From Candidatus Jordarchaeum madagascarense (GTDB lineage Archaea > Asgardarchaeota > Jordiarchaeia > Jordiarchaeales > Jordiarchaeaceae), in contig DXJA01000071.1 in the NCBI GenBank assembly GCA_019056875.1, positions 1 through 9,371 of the forward strand: 9,371 nucleotides of DNA, in the 5' to 3' direction. The notes below the pieces were generated by a model. The model had not been told where the DNA came from and searched no databases. It saw nothing but the letters and a program-made list of their open reading frames with translations. The position numbers and the translations under genes were made by a program. Numbering within the stretch: the first letter of the stretch is position 1; the number at the start of each line of letters is the position of its first letter. Positions 1-6,702 of this stretch are shown in pieces.

Positions 1-47
1 AATTTTTTTAAATTTGTTTTTGAGAAAAATTTAATAATTAATACACA

Positions 48-60
48 TTATATATATTAA
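48..60 (+). promoter_or_regulatory. Candidate archaeal TATA box for the P1 gene
   Basis: The run TTATATATATTAA lies about 42 bases ahead of the ATG at 102. A start of transcription roughly 25 bases downstream (about 80) would leave a leader of about 20 bases carrying the AGGTGAGG ribosome site at 87-94. The whole of 1-70 is very AT-rich, so a second TATA-like stretch near 25-40 cannot be excluded. Confidence 0.45.
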
Positions 61-101
61 TAGTGAGTAAAACCCATTTATTTCGCAGGTGAGGATGCGG
101 A

Positions 102-857
102 ATGGCAATTAAGATAGAAACGCCGTATGTCCAAATTGATTCTAATACCATTGTGGATATAGGTATTTCAAATTCAAAAATTGTGGATAACAAATTATAC
201 GGCCCAGTTTATACACGCCTGACAAAAAAGTATGCCATAAGGTTTGTAGCAGATAAAATCGGAGAAGAACCACCCAAGGGTTCAGAGGACTGGGAATGGT
301 CTCAAATAAAGGGATATTTTGAGAGTAAACAAGAGAAATATCCCAAATTATTCAATGCTCTCCTGTATGGTCTGGTCAAAACAGAGAGTGTTCTTCAGGG
401 CAAAACTGGAGTTGGCACCCGTATCTCAATAAATGAGATGGTTAAAAGTATGGATAAACGAGTGTGGTGGTTAAAGATGATGAATAAAGTAGAAAAAAGC
501 TCCACCCTCACCGCCACCACGGATTTTCTTCCCGAAACCAGTGAAGCCTTAGATTTTAAGGACATTTTTAAAAGCGTTGTAGATAAACTGGTATCTTTCA
601 AGATACTTCCTACAAGCGCAAGTTACAGTGTAGAAGATGAGAACACAATCAAGTTTGCAGTTGCAGACTGTGATTACAAAGATTCCTGTGCGGCATATCA
701 GGCAGAAAACATCACCAAAATTGATGGGAATCATGTCTGCTCTATGGGTCGGATGATATGTACTTATTTGGAAATAGAAATGTTAAGTCCAGATTACGAC
801 TACGTCTTGGAACATTTCGCAAACCCCCATTGTAGTGCACGGATTATAAAAACGTAA
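102..857 (+). CDS. Uncharacterised four-cysteine protein P1 (paralog of the 3938-4630 product)
   Basis: I do not recognise this 251-residue protein as a named family. It is soluble, with no signal peptide or membrane segment. The N-terminal part (about 1-120) carries a conserved SEDWEWS (61-67) and LQGKTGVG (98-105). The C-terminal part has cysteines at 190, 196, 213 and 244 (C-x5-C-x16-C-x30-C), all four kept in its paralog and ending in EHFANPHC (237-244). The C-terminal layout faintly recalls V4R-type small-molecule or metal-binding domains; that is only an impression. A metal, Fe-S or redox-disulfide site is plausible. Compared with the paralog it has about 21 extra residues near 121-152 (WWLKMMNKV onwards). 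The start is supported by AGGTGAGG at 87-94, seven bases before the ATG. The gene ends in tandem in-frame stops, TAA then TAG (855-860). It lies 137 bases ahead of the FAD gene on the same strand, so a shared regulatory or accessory role is possible. Confidence 0.8.
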   Translation: MAIKIETPYVQIDSNTIVDIGISNSKIVDNKLYGPVYTRLTKKYAIRFVADKIGEEPPKGSEDWEWSQIKGYFESKQEKYPKLFNALLYGLVKTESVLQGKTGVGTRISINEMVKSMDKRVWWLKMMNKVEKSSTLTATTDFLPETSEALDFKDIFKSVVDKLVSFKILPTSASYSVEDENTIKFAVADCDYKDSCAAYQAENITKIDGNHVCSMGRMICTYLEIEMLSPDYDYVLEHFANPHCSARIIKT

Positions 858-945
858 TAGGGATCCCACCTTCACACTTCATAAATTTATTCAATAAAAA
901 TGGTTGATGCTAAACGGATGATGAGTAGAAGACAAGAAAAAATCA

Positions 946-957
946 AGTTTAATAAAA
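946..957 (+). promoter_or_regulatory. Weak candidate TATA box for the FAD/Fe-S gene pair
   Basis: The AAGTTTAATAAAAT-like stretch sits about 40 bases ahead of the ATG at 995. It could start a transcript with a short leader containing the GGAGG site at 984-988. The spacer 858-994 also holds the small palindrome ATAAATTTAT at 881-890. Read-through from the upstream P1 gene is an alternative. Confidence 0.3.
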
Positions 958-994
958 TGGTGTAGATGCGAAAATTTTTAGTTGGAGGATCGTT

Positions 995-2491
995 ATGACA
1001 TCTTCTTTATCATACTTGGAAAACCTTCTTACGGATTTGAAGAAGGCTGTCGGGGAACAGTTCGTTTCAAACACCCCTGAGGATCTCATCCCCTACCTGA
1101 GGGACTCTTTTTCAACTCTCAGCGAGAAATTCTTCGGTAAACCTGTTATGCCCTGCGTCGTGGTTTTCCCCGGAAACGCCGAAGAGGTTCAAAAAGTAAT
1201 TAATATCGCAAACAAGTACAAGACTCCCGTGCTGCCAGTAACCTTCGGAACCAACATGGCCGGTATCACTATCCCCACCATTGAATACTCTATGATTCTG
1301 GACCTGAAGCGTTTGGATAACATAATTGAGATTGATGAGGAGTCTATGACTGCTACCATTGAACCGGCGGTTTCTTATGGTAGACTTGATTTTGAGGCTA
1401 GGAAACACGGTCTCAAAACAATAAGCAAGGTGGGTGGATACACCGGCGGTCTTATAGGAAATTTTGTCAGCGCGAATATGCGTCCTTACAATGCCCGGTA
1501 CGGCTGGACGGATCCCGTGGTTTCCCTTGAGGTCGTTCTTCCCAGCGGGGAGTTGCTCAGGACCGGTTCCCAGGCGGTTCCCAGTTTTGAGACGCTTAAT
1601 CCTTATGTAAGGCTCTGTTTCGGACCGGACTTTGTTGGATTGTTTAGAGGGAGTTTGGGCTCCTTCGGTATCATAACCAAGATGGTTATTCGCCTATATC
1701 CTGTGGGTGAGAAAAACGAGTTTTTATGGTACGAGTTCAGTAGCTTGAACGACTTGCTTAACGCCATCAGGGAGACCCAGAGAAACGATATAGGAAACTC
1801 GGTAATGGGTTACAATGCTCCCGGCTTGTACTCTATTGTTACCGATTATGAGGACAAAAAAGATCCCGAAAAGAATAAACGGATAAAATCTATGATTCCC
1901 GATTCCTCTTGGTATCTTTTCATTGAGATTGAAGGAGCTGCCGAGAAAGTTGAGGCGGAGAAGAAGATAACCGACAGGATCTGCTTGGAGAAGAACAATG
2001 GAAAGCTGTTACGTTTCACCGATGAAAAGATGATGAGATATCTGCAAGACTACACAACCCACAGGGGGCAAGCTGTAATGCACCAGTGTAATGGAGGATT
2101 CTTTGGATTCTGGTGCAATATGCCTCTCAGCAAGATAACTCCATTCATCGAGGAGGCTGACCAGCAGTTAAAAAACCTAGGGTTAATGGACTTGATTTGT
2201 CCCGATGAGCTAATGGAAATTCGTTGGGTGACCATCCCCTTCGACCGGGGCACAACAATGGTCATCGGAATCAGCATCGAATATGACCCCCTGGACAAGG
2301 AGCAAGGAGAAATACTCGCTGAAAGTATTCAACCACTCATAATTACCATGTTAAAGTATGGTGGAACAATTCCACTCACGATGCAGGCTTTAACTAACAT
2401 GTTACTAATGCCCAGCTACGCAGAACTGATACGGGGCGTCAAAAAGCTCCTAGACCCAAATAACATACTTGCCCCAAACAGATTATGCTAA
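995..2491 (+). CDS. FAD-linked dehydrogenase, GlcD / VAO (PCMH-fold) family
   Basis: This 498-residue flavoprotein probably oxidises a 2-hydroxy acid (lactate, glycolate or a longer relative) and hands electrons to the Fe-S protein encoded next. Residues about 50-235 form the FAD_binding_4 (PCMH) module. The first lobe ends in ILDLKRLDN (101-109). The second has KVGGYTGGLIGNF (145-157), then YGWTDPVVSLEVVLPSGELL (169-188) and GSLGSFGIITKM (219-230), the usual flavin-pyrophosphate and core strands. The C-terminal cap ends in the family signature LDPNNILAPNR (486-496). The usual R-G-G-G-T-S loop is replaced by VTFGTNMAG (82-90), so FAD contacts there are atypical. Length is normal. GGAGG at 984-988, six bases before the ATG, fixes the start. 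The adjacent Fe-S gene lies 9 bases downstream, as in GlcD-GlcF and lactate dehydrogenase pairs. Vanillyl-alcohol or cresol-type oxidases share this fold, so the substrate is unknown. The family call is secure. Confidence 0.9.
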   Translation: MTSSLSYLENLLTDLKKAVGEQFVSNTPEDLIPYLRDSFSTLSEKFFGKPVMPCVVVFPGNAEEVQKVINIANKYKTPVLPVTFGTNMAGITIPTIEYSMILDLKRLDNIIEIDEESMTATIEPAVSYGRLDFEARKHGLKTISKVGGYTGGLIGNFVSANMRPYNARYGWTDPVVSLEVVLPSGELLRTGSQAVPSFETLNPYVRLCFGPDFVGLFRGSLGSFGIITKMVIRLYPVGEKNEFLWYEFSSLNDLLNAIRETQRNDIGNSVMGYNAPGLYSIVTDYEDKKDPEKNKRIKSMIPDSSWYLFIEIEGAAEKVEAEKKITDRICLEKNNGKLLRFTDEKMMRYLQDYTTHRGQAVMHQCNGGFFGFWCNMPLSKITPFIEEADQQLKNLGLMDLICPDELMEIRWVTIPFDRGTTMVIGISIEYDPLDKEQGEILAESIQPLIITMLKYGGTIPLTMQALTNMLLMPSYAELIRGVKKLLDPNNILAPNRLC

Positions 2492-2500
2492 AACAGATAG

Positions 2501-3769
2501 GTGAAAATTTACCCTCTTCAAAAATTTATGGTCGTGAGGAGAATGAATAATTTCGCAAAACTTATGGAAAAACATGATTTGATGAATTTTATTGAGAGAT
2601 GTGCTAAGTGCTCTTACTGCTTAGAAGATCCTATATCTCACAAGCCGATCTGTCCCTCAACCGAATATTTTCATTTTGCTTCCCATCGTCCTTCAGGACG
2701 ACTAGAGTTAGCAAGGGCGTTGATTGGCTTATATGATAATGTCGAATTCAGCTTGAATATGGAAGAAGTTGTGAATAAATTTTACTCCTGCACTCTGTGC
2801 GCGGCGTGCGATTATAAATGTAAAGAATTAACTGGGAAAAGCCCCTTAAGTGTATTCATGGAGGTAAGAAAAGAACTCGTCAATAGTAACGTGGCTCCAC
2901 CTCCCGAGCATAGACTTCTACTTAACAATATTTTAGAACACGGTAACCCGCAAGGTGCCCCTCGGGAGAAGCGCAATGAACGTATTCTAAACAGCATCAA
3001 CAATCCTCATCATTTATCAAAGAATGCGTCTATGTTATACTTTGTAGGTTGCGTCCCTGCTTACTCCAATAACCTACCATCACACGCTTCTAACATGGTT
3101 AAGATTTTGATGAAAACTGATACTGAATTTCGTGTTCTTCCTGATGAGCCTTGCTGTTCTCATGTTTTGATTAAAACTGGGCAAGAAGATTTAATAATTG
3201 ACCAGATGAGGGAAGCATTCGAGAAAGTTGACTCTGCTGGTGTGGAGCGGGTGCTTTTCACGTGTCCTGCTTGCTATAGGGCATTCAAATATGAGTATCC
3301 CAAGTTACTTGGTGTGGAACCTGATTTTGAATGCATCACAGCATCAGAATTCTTATATGAACTATATAACGAGGGAAAATTATCACTAGATGGTAAAGCA
3401 AAGCAAGGAGAGGAAATCATAGTCACTTATCATGACCCCTGTCATCTCGGTCGTCAAAGTGGTATTTATGAGCAGCCTCGGCGAATCTTAGAGTTGATTA
3501 AAGGACTAAAGCTAGTTGAGATGCCTAGGAATAGGGAGACTTCTTGGTGTTGTGGTGTAGGTGGAGGTGTTAAAACAGCTTTCCCGGAATTTTCTAAAAA
3601 AACAGGAGAGGAAAGATTAAATGAGGCTCTATCCGTGGGTGCTTCCCTCTTGGTTACAGCATGTCCTGCCTGTGAGAGTGGATTCATAGACGCTTTAAAA
3701 ACATATGAGGGCAAAAACAATCTGAAAATCTTAGACATAGTCGATGTCATTGCTCAAAGATTACCTTAA
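2501..3769 (+). CDS. Fe-S electron-transfer subunit, GlcF / HdrD-like, two CCG domains
   Basis: This 422-residue protein should accept electrons from the upstream flavoprotein and relay them to a carrier or thiol/disulfide couple. It has two ferredoxin-type cluster sites near the N-terminus: C34-x2-C37-x2-C40-x10-C51-P and C97-x2-C100-x2-C103-x3-C107. Two cysteine-rich (CCG) domains follow. C184-x33-C218-C219-x35-C255-x2-C258 and C314-x35-C350-C351-x36-C388-x2-C391 both fit the C-x31-39-CC-x35-36-CxxC pattern for non-cubane [4Fe-4S] clusters in HdrB/HdrD. The first ferredoxin motif is unusual, with ten residues instead of three before the last cysteine. No membrane segment is present, so it is probably cytoplasmic. 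The start is uncertain. GTG 2501 leaves a 9-base gap to the preceding gene but has a weak ribosome site; ATG 2543 (residue 15) has GTGAGGAG immediately ahead, with rather short spacing; ATG 2528 is also in frame. All leave the domains intact. Confidence 0.9.
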   Translation: MKIYPLQKFMVVRRMNNFAKLMEKHDLMNFIERCAKCSYCLEDPISHKPICPSTEYFHFASHRPSGRLELARALIGLYDNVEFSLNMEEVVNKFYSCTLCAACDYKCKELTGKSPLSVFMEVRKELVNSNVAPPPEHRLLLNNILEHGNPQGAPREKRNERILNSINNPHHLSKNASMLYFVGCVPAYSNNLPSHASNMVKILMKTDTEFRVLPDEPCCSHVLIKTGQEDLIIDQMREAFEKVDSAGVERVLFTCPACYRAFKYEYPKLLGVEPDFECITASEFLYELYNEGKLSLDGKAKQGEEIIVTYHDPCHLGRQSGIYEQPRRILELIKGLKLVEMPRNRETSWCCGVGGGVKTAFPEFSKKTGEERLNEALSVGASLLVTACPACESGFIDALKTYEGKNNLKILDIVDVIAQRLP

Positions 3770-3810
3770 GCCTGACAACCAAGTTCTTTAATTAATTTTT
3801 AAAACTTTTA

Positions 3811-3830
3811 CTCTAGAATTTGTTTTAGAG
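3811..3830 (+). repeat. Small hairpin in the convergent spacer
   Basis: CTCTAGAA and TTTTAGAG can pair over eight positions, one of them a G-U pair, around a four-base TTTG loop. It lies 41 bases after the Fe-S gene, behind a T-tract (3796-3800), and just ahead of a second hairpin. It may add to transcript 3' end formation. Confidence 0.35.
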
Positions 3831-3837
3831 GTTCTTG

Positions 3838-3875
3838 AGATATTTCTATGGGAAGGTGGAAATATCTATTTTTTT
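3838..3875 (+). terminator. Hairpin plus T7 tract after the FAD/Fe-S genes
   Basis: AGATATTTC (3838-3846) and GAAATATCT (3859-3867) form a perfect nine-base stem with a 12-base loop, followed by A and seven Ts (3869-3875). It lies 69 bases after the stop at 3769 on the correct strand. Archaeal termination needs mainly the T-tract; a stem of this kind is bacterial-looking but can also protect RNA ends. Confidence 0.55.
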
Positions 3876-3892
3876 AATAATTTCTTTAAATC

Positions 3893-3898
3893 AAAAAA
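3893..3898 (-). terminator. T6 tract after the P2 gene
   Basis: On the minus strand a run of six Ts lies about 40 bases beyond the stop of P2. Oligo-T runs are the usual archaeal termination signal, and this one suits a convergent arrangement. The surrounding DNA is AT-rich, so the assignment is modest. Confidence 0.35.
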
Positions 3899-3937
3899 GA
3901 ATTTTTCGAGTGTTGAAAATGAAAAATTGCTAGTTGC

Positions 3938-4630
3938 TTATTTTGTCTTTGCAAATTTTATTTTACAGTGGGGGTTTGCGAAATGTTCTATGGCATAATC
4001 ATGATCTCGACTAAATTCTAGTTCAAGGTAGGTGCTTAGCATACTTCCTATGGAGCAGATTTCTTTATTGCCGTATCTAGTGATGTTTTCGTTCCTAAGT
4101 TTTTGGCAAACATCTTTGAAAGCACAACCATCGACCAGCAAACTTACCGTATTACAATCTTCCGCAGAGTAATCGGCATTTGGAGGGAATACGTTTAGGG
4201 CAACTAACTTATTTACTATTTGTTTAAAAGCACTCACAAGATTGGGAAATTCACTTTGTTGAGTATCTCCTAATCTTTTATTCATGCTTTTAGCCATTTC
4301 ATTTAATGAGACGCGACTGCCCACTCCAGTCTTACCTTGTAGTGTAACCTCTGTCTTGGCCATAGCGTACATAACAGCATTAAAACCGTATGGATAATTT
4401 TCTCTATTTTGCTCTAGATACTCTCTAATCCGAGACCATTCCCAGTCCTCTGAATCGTCGGGAGGTGTTTTTCCTATTCTTTCGGCTTCAAACTGCATGG
4501 TAAACCTTTTTACAAAGCGAGTGTAAACCGCACCATATAACTTATCATCTATAAGTCTAGAAAGAGAAATACTTATATCAACAAGAGTATTGAAATCAAT
4601 TTGATCATAAGGGGTATCTATTTTTTCCAT
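3938..4630 (-). CDS. Uncharacterised four-cysteine protein P2 (paralog of the 102-857 product)
   Basis: This 230-residue soluble protein aligns along its whole length with the P1 product; by eye about half the residues match. Shared blocks include TPYxQID near the start, SEDWEWS (60-66), LQGKTGVG (97-104), NEMxKSMxKR (110-119), ENIT (181-184) and EHFANPHC (215-222). The cysteines C169-x5-C175-x16-C192-x29-C222 match P1. C159 here and C220 in P1 are not shared. P2 lacks the roughly 21-residue insert seen in P1. ATG 4630 has GAGAGGT about nine bases upstream. It lies 272 bases downstream of the leuD-like gene on the same strand and convergent to the Fe-S gene, so it may have its own promoter. 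Function is unknown. Because both copies flank the redox genes, a sensor, chaperone or regulatory role is conceivable, but this is inference. Confidence 0.8.
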   Translation of the reverse strand: MEKIDTPYDQIDFNTLVDISISLSRLIDDKLYGAVYTRFVKRFTMQFEAERIGKTPPDDSEDWEWSRIREYLEQNRENYPYGFNAVMYAMAKTEVTLQGKTGVGSRVSLNEMAKSMNKRLGDTQQSEFPNLVSAFKQIVNKLVALNVFPPNADYSAEDCNTVSLLVDGCAFKDVCQKLRNENITRYGNKEICSIGSMLSTYLELEFSRDHDYAIEHFANPHCKIKFAKTK

Positions 4631-4796
4631 TTACTAGAACCTCTCTCAGGGCATATAGGCAGTGTTTTAAAATTCTTCTCAGCAGCACTCAAGGCTTATT
4701 AGCGATTTAGAATGTTTACTAGCCTAATTATGAACATAAAGGATCAATGCAAGATTCGGTAAAGCAAGTTATACTTCGCCAGTAATTTCCGGAATT

Positions 4797-4807
4797 AAAT
4801 ATATAAA
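4797..4807 (-). promoter_or_regulatory. Candidate TATA box for P2 with long leader
   Basis: On the minus strand TTTATATATTT is preceded by a G-rich stretch (GTGGGGG), like a BRE-TATA arrangement. A start about 25 bases on (near 4772) gives a leader of roughly 140 bases to the ATG at 4630. No small gene or riboswitch is recognisable there. The spacer 4631-4902 also holds T-runs after the leuD-like stop that could end the upstream transcript. Confidence 0.45.
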
Positions 4808-4902
4808 CCCCCACTTTGGAACTCTTCAGCCAAAAAAATTGAATTTTTAACGTTGCCAGCAACTATTTCCAAATCTTGACAGGGTTCGTTTTTGTTAAAA
4901 AA

Positions 4903-5406
4903 TTATTTTTGTAGTTCTTGAGCTACCTCTTTGAGGAGAGGGGTGATTCCTCCTTTTTCCAAGACTTTTAGCATATCTGGGGATAATGGTTCCCCTTCCA
5001 GTTCAATATTTCTGTTCAGATTTTTGACCCTAGCTTTTTCTAGGTCTAACTCCAAGATGTCCCCTTCCTCGAATGCCTCAGAAATCTTAGGGCACACAAG
5101 GATGGGTAGACCAATGGCTACCGAGTTCCTAAAAAATATTCTAGCAAAAGACTCGGCGACAACAGCCGCTACTCCCAACTTCTTTATCAGGTCTGGTGCT
5201 GTTTCCCTGCTTGAGCCACAACCAAAGTTTCTACCAGCAACTATAATGTCTCCGGTTTTTACTTCGTGTGGAAATTTTGGATTTATTGCTTCCATAACAT
5301 GCTTAACTTGCTCATCCATTGGGGCTTCCATATACTTGGATGGAGATATTACGTCAGTATCAACATTGTCTCCAAACTTCCAAACCCTTCCTTTTATGAC
5401 ATCCAT
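4903..5406 (-). CDS. leuD: 3-isopropylmalate dehydratase-type small subunit (LeuD-like)
   Basis: This is the swivelling small subunit that pairs with the adjacent large subunit to dehydrate and rehydrate a 2-substituted malate. With the start chosen it has 167 residues, normal for archaeal LeuD/HacB. It opens with KGRVWKFGDNVDTD (5-18) and holds the active-site serine loop FGCGSSRE (61-68), then ESFARIFFRN (85-94). The substrate loop reads KYMEAPM (24-30). The same place is YLRT in methanogen homoaconitase and YLVY/YLVM in isopropylmalate isomerase small subunits, so substrate identity is open: isopropylmalate, citramalate, dimethylmalate or another acid. I prefer ATG 5406, with GAGGAG at 5417-5422 ten bases upstream, over TTG 5424, which overlaps the large-subunit stop and adds six non-conserved residues. 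The gap to the large subunit is then 14 bases, so the two are co-transcribed and probably translated in balance. Confidence 0.85.
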   Translation of the reverse strand: MDVIKGRVWKFGDNVDTDVISPSKYMEAPMDEQVKHVMEAINPKFPHEVKTGDIIVAGRNFGCGSSRETAPDLIKKLGVAAVVAESFARIFFRNSVAIGLPILVCPKISEAFEEGDILELDLEKARVKNLNRNIELEGEPLSPDMLKVLEKGGITPLLKEVAQELQK

Positions 5407-5416
5407 TTTTTCTCGA

Positions 5417-5422
5417 CTCCTC
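5417..5422 (-). promoter_or_regulatory. Ribosome site deciding the leuD-like start
   Basis: GAGGAG on the minus strand lies ten bases before ATG 5406 and overlaps the last codons and TGA stop of the large subunit. TTG 5424 sits on top of it and so could not use it. Confidence 0.55.
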
Positions 5423-6674
5423 AATATTTTCTCGGATCCGCAATCTTGCCCGCAATCGCTGAAGCAGCAACAGTCGCTGGCGATGCTAGGTATACCTTAG
5501 ACTCGCTGTCCCCCATCCTTCCTCTAAAGTTTCTGTTAATGGATGCAATACACACTTCGCCTGCTGCGAGTAGTCCCATATGGGTGCCGAAGCAGGCTCC
5601 ACAACTAGGATTACATATTATACCTTGTGCATCAATAATTGTCTCGAGTATTCCCTCTTTAAGGGCTTCTCTGTAAACTTCTGTGGAAGCCGGTGTTACA
5701 ATTAACCGAGTATCGGGATTAACCTTTTTTCCCTCAAGAATTTTAGCTGCGATCCGAAGGTCTTCCACTCTACCATTTGTACAAGAGCCCAGAAGCGCTT
5801 GATTCACCGGTATACCCTCCACCTCTGTTATGGGTTTTACATTATCTACTGTGTACGGCACAGCCACCTGCGGCTCGAGTTCTGCGACGTCCTCTTCATA
5901 GATTTTCTCGTATTCGGCATCTTTGTCCGCCTTCAAATTTTTAATAGGTTCCCTTGTTTTACTTCTGAGGTAATCCCTTGCTTTTTGGTCTATTTCGAAG
6001 AAACCAAATTTTGCACCCATCTCCAATGCCATATTGCTCATAGTCATACGACTAGAAATGGTTAACTCCTTGGATAGGCTACCGGAAAATTCTACAGACT
6101 TGTATTGAGCAGCCTCAGCAGAATACTTACCCAAGAGATTAAGGATTACGTCCTTTGACATAACGTTGTAAGGCAGCTTTCCAGAGATTTCGAATTTGAT
6201 GGTTTCCGGAATCCGGAACCAAAGTTTTCCAGTTGCAAACACATAAGCCATTTCTGTAAAGCCTATTCCGGTGCCAGCAGCGGCTAATGCCCCATAGGTA
6301 GTGGTGTGAGAATCCGTACCCACAATCAGCATCCCGGGTAGCACATGACCTTTTTCTTGGAGAACCTGATGGCAGACCCCCTCCTTCACATCATAAAAGT
6401 TCTTTATTCCCAGATTCTTTACCGCTTCACGCACCATTTTATGCACTCCAGCGTACCTCACGTTGGGGGCGGGCACTGCATGATCCAATAGAACCACTAT
6501 CCTATCCGGATTCCACACTTTGTTTATTCCCGCACCCAATAATCCCAAATAAACTGCCGCGAAACCTTCATGGGCCATAGCCAAATCAATATCCACAGTA
6601 ACATATTCCCCTGGCCTAACATGCTCTCTACCCGAAGCTCTTGCTAGAATCTTTTCCGCTAACGTCACACCCAT
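5421..6674 (-). CDS. leuC: 3-isopropylmalate dehydratase-type large subunit (LeuC-like, aconitase family)
   Basis: This is the catalytic Fe-S subunit of an aconitase-family hydro-lyase. From ATG 6674 it has 417 residues, typical for archaeal LeuC. Visible motifs are GVTLAEKILARASG at the start, DHAVPAPN (64-71), VGTDSHTTTYG (118-128), FATGKLWF (146-153), GSCTNGR (296-302) and NPSCGACFG (355-363), ending in NRNFRGRMG (380-388) and the SPATVAASA segment. C298, C358 and C361 are the three [4Fe-4S] ligands. One oddity: the N-terminal substrate region reads MAHEGFAAVY (33-42), where relatives usually have H-D/E followed by a T/S-x-P. ATG 6674 is preferred over TTG 6701 because GGAAGGA (6681-6687) lies six bases ahead and homologs begin at MGxTLAEKIL. 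The gene lies 28 bases after the dehydrogenase stop. Substrate could be isopropylmalate, citramalate, homocitrate or a related acid. Confidence 0.9.
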   Translation of the reverse strand: MGVTLAEKILARASGREHVRPGEYVTVDIDLAMAHEGFAAVYLGLLGAGINKVWNPDRIVVLLDHAVPAPNVRYAGVHKMVREAVKNLGIKNFYDVKEGVCHQVLQEKGHVLPGMLIVGTDSHTTTYGALAAAGTGIGFTEMAYVFATGKLWFRIPETIKFEISGKLPYNVMSKDVILNLLGKYSAEAAQYKSVEFSGSLSKELTISSRMTMSNMALEMGAKFGFFEIDQKARDYLRSKTREPIKNLKADKDAEYEKIYEEDVAELEPQVAVPYTVDNVKPITEVEGIPVNQALLGSCTNGRVEDLRIAAKILEGKKVNPDTRLIVTPASTEVYREALKEGILETIIDAQGIICNPSCGACFGTHMGLLAAGEVCIASINRNFRGRMGDSESKVYLASPATVAASAIAGKIADPRKY

Positions 6675-6680
6675 AAGGAA

Positions 6681-6687
6681 TCCTTCC
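6681..6687 (-). promoter_or_regulatory. Ribosome site deciding the leuC-like start
   Basis: GGAAGGA on the minus strand ends six bases before ATG 6674. It lies inside the extra stretch that would be coding if TTG 6701 were used, which argues for the shorter protein. Confidence 0.6.
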
Positions 6688-6702
6688 AATATTTCATCCA
6701 AT

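Noticed and set aside
900..965. A 21-codon basic reading frame between P1 and the FAD gene
   Set aside because: It has no ribosome site, overlaps the likely promoter of the FAD gene, and resembles no leader peptide I know.
4931..5676. Plus-strand reading frames of 189 and 136 codons over the leuC/leuD-like genes
   Set aside because: They lie antisense to well-conserved enzymes and lack recognisable domains or ribosome sites.
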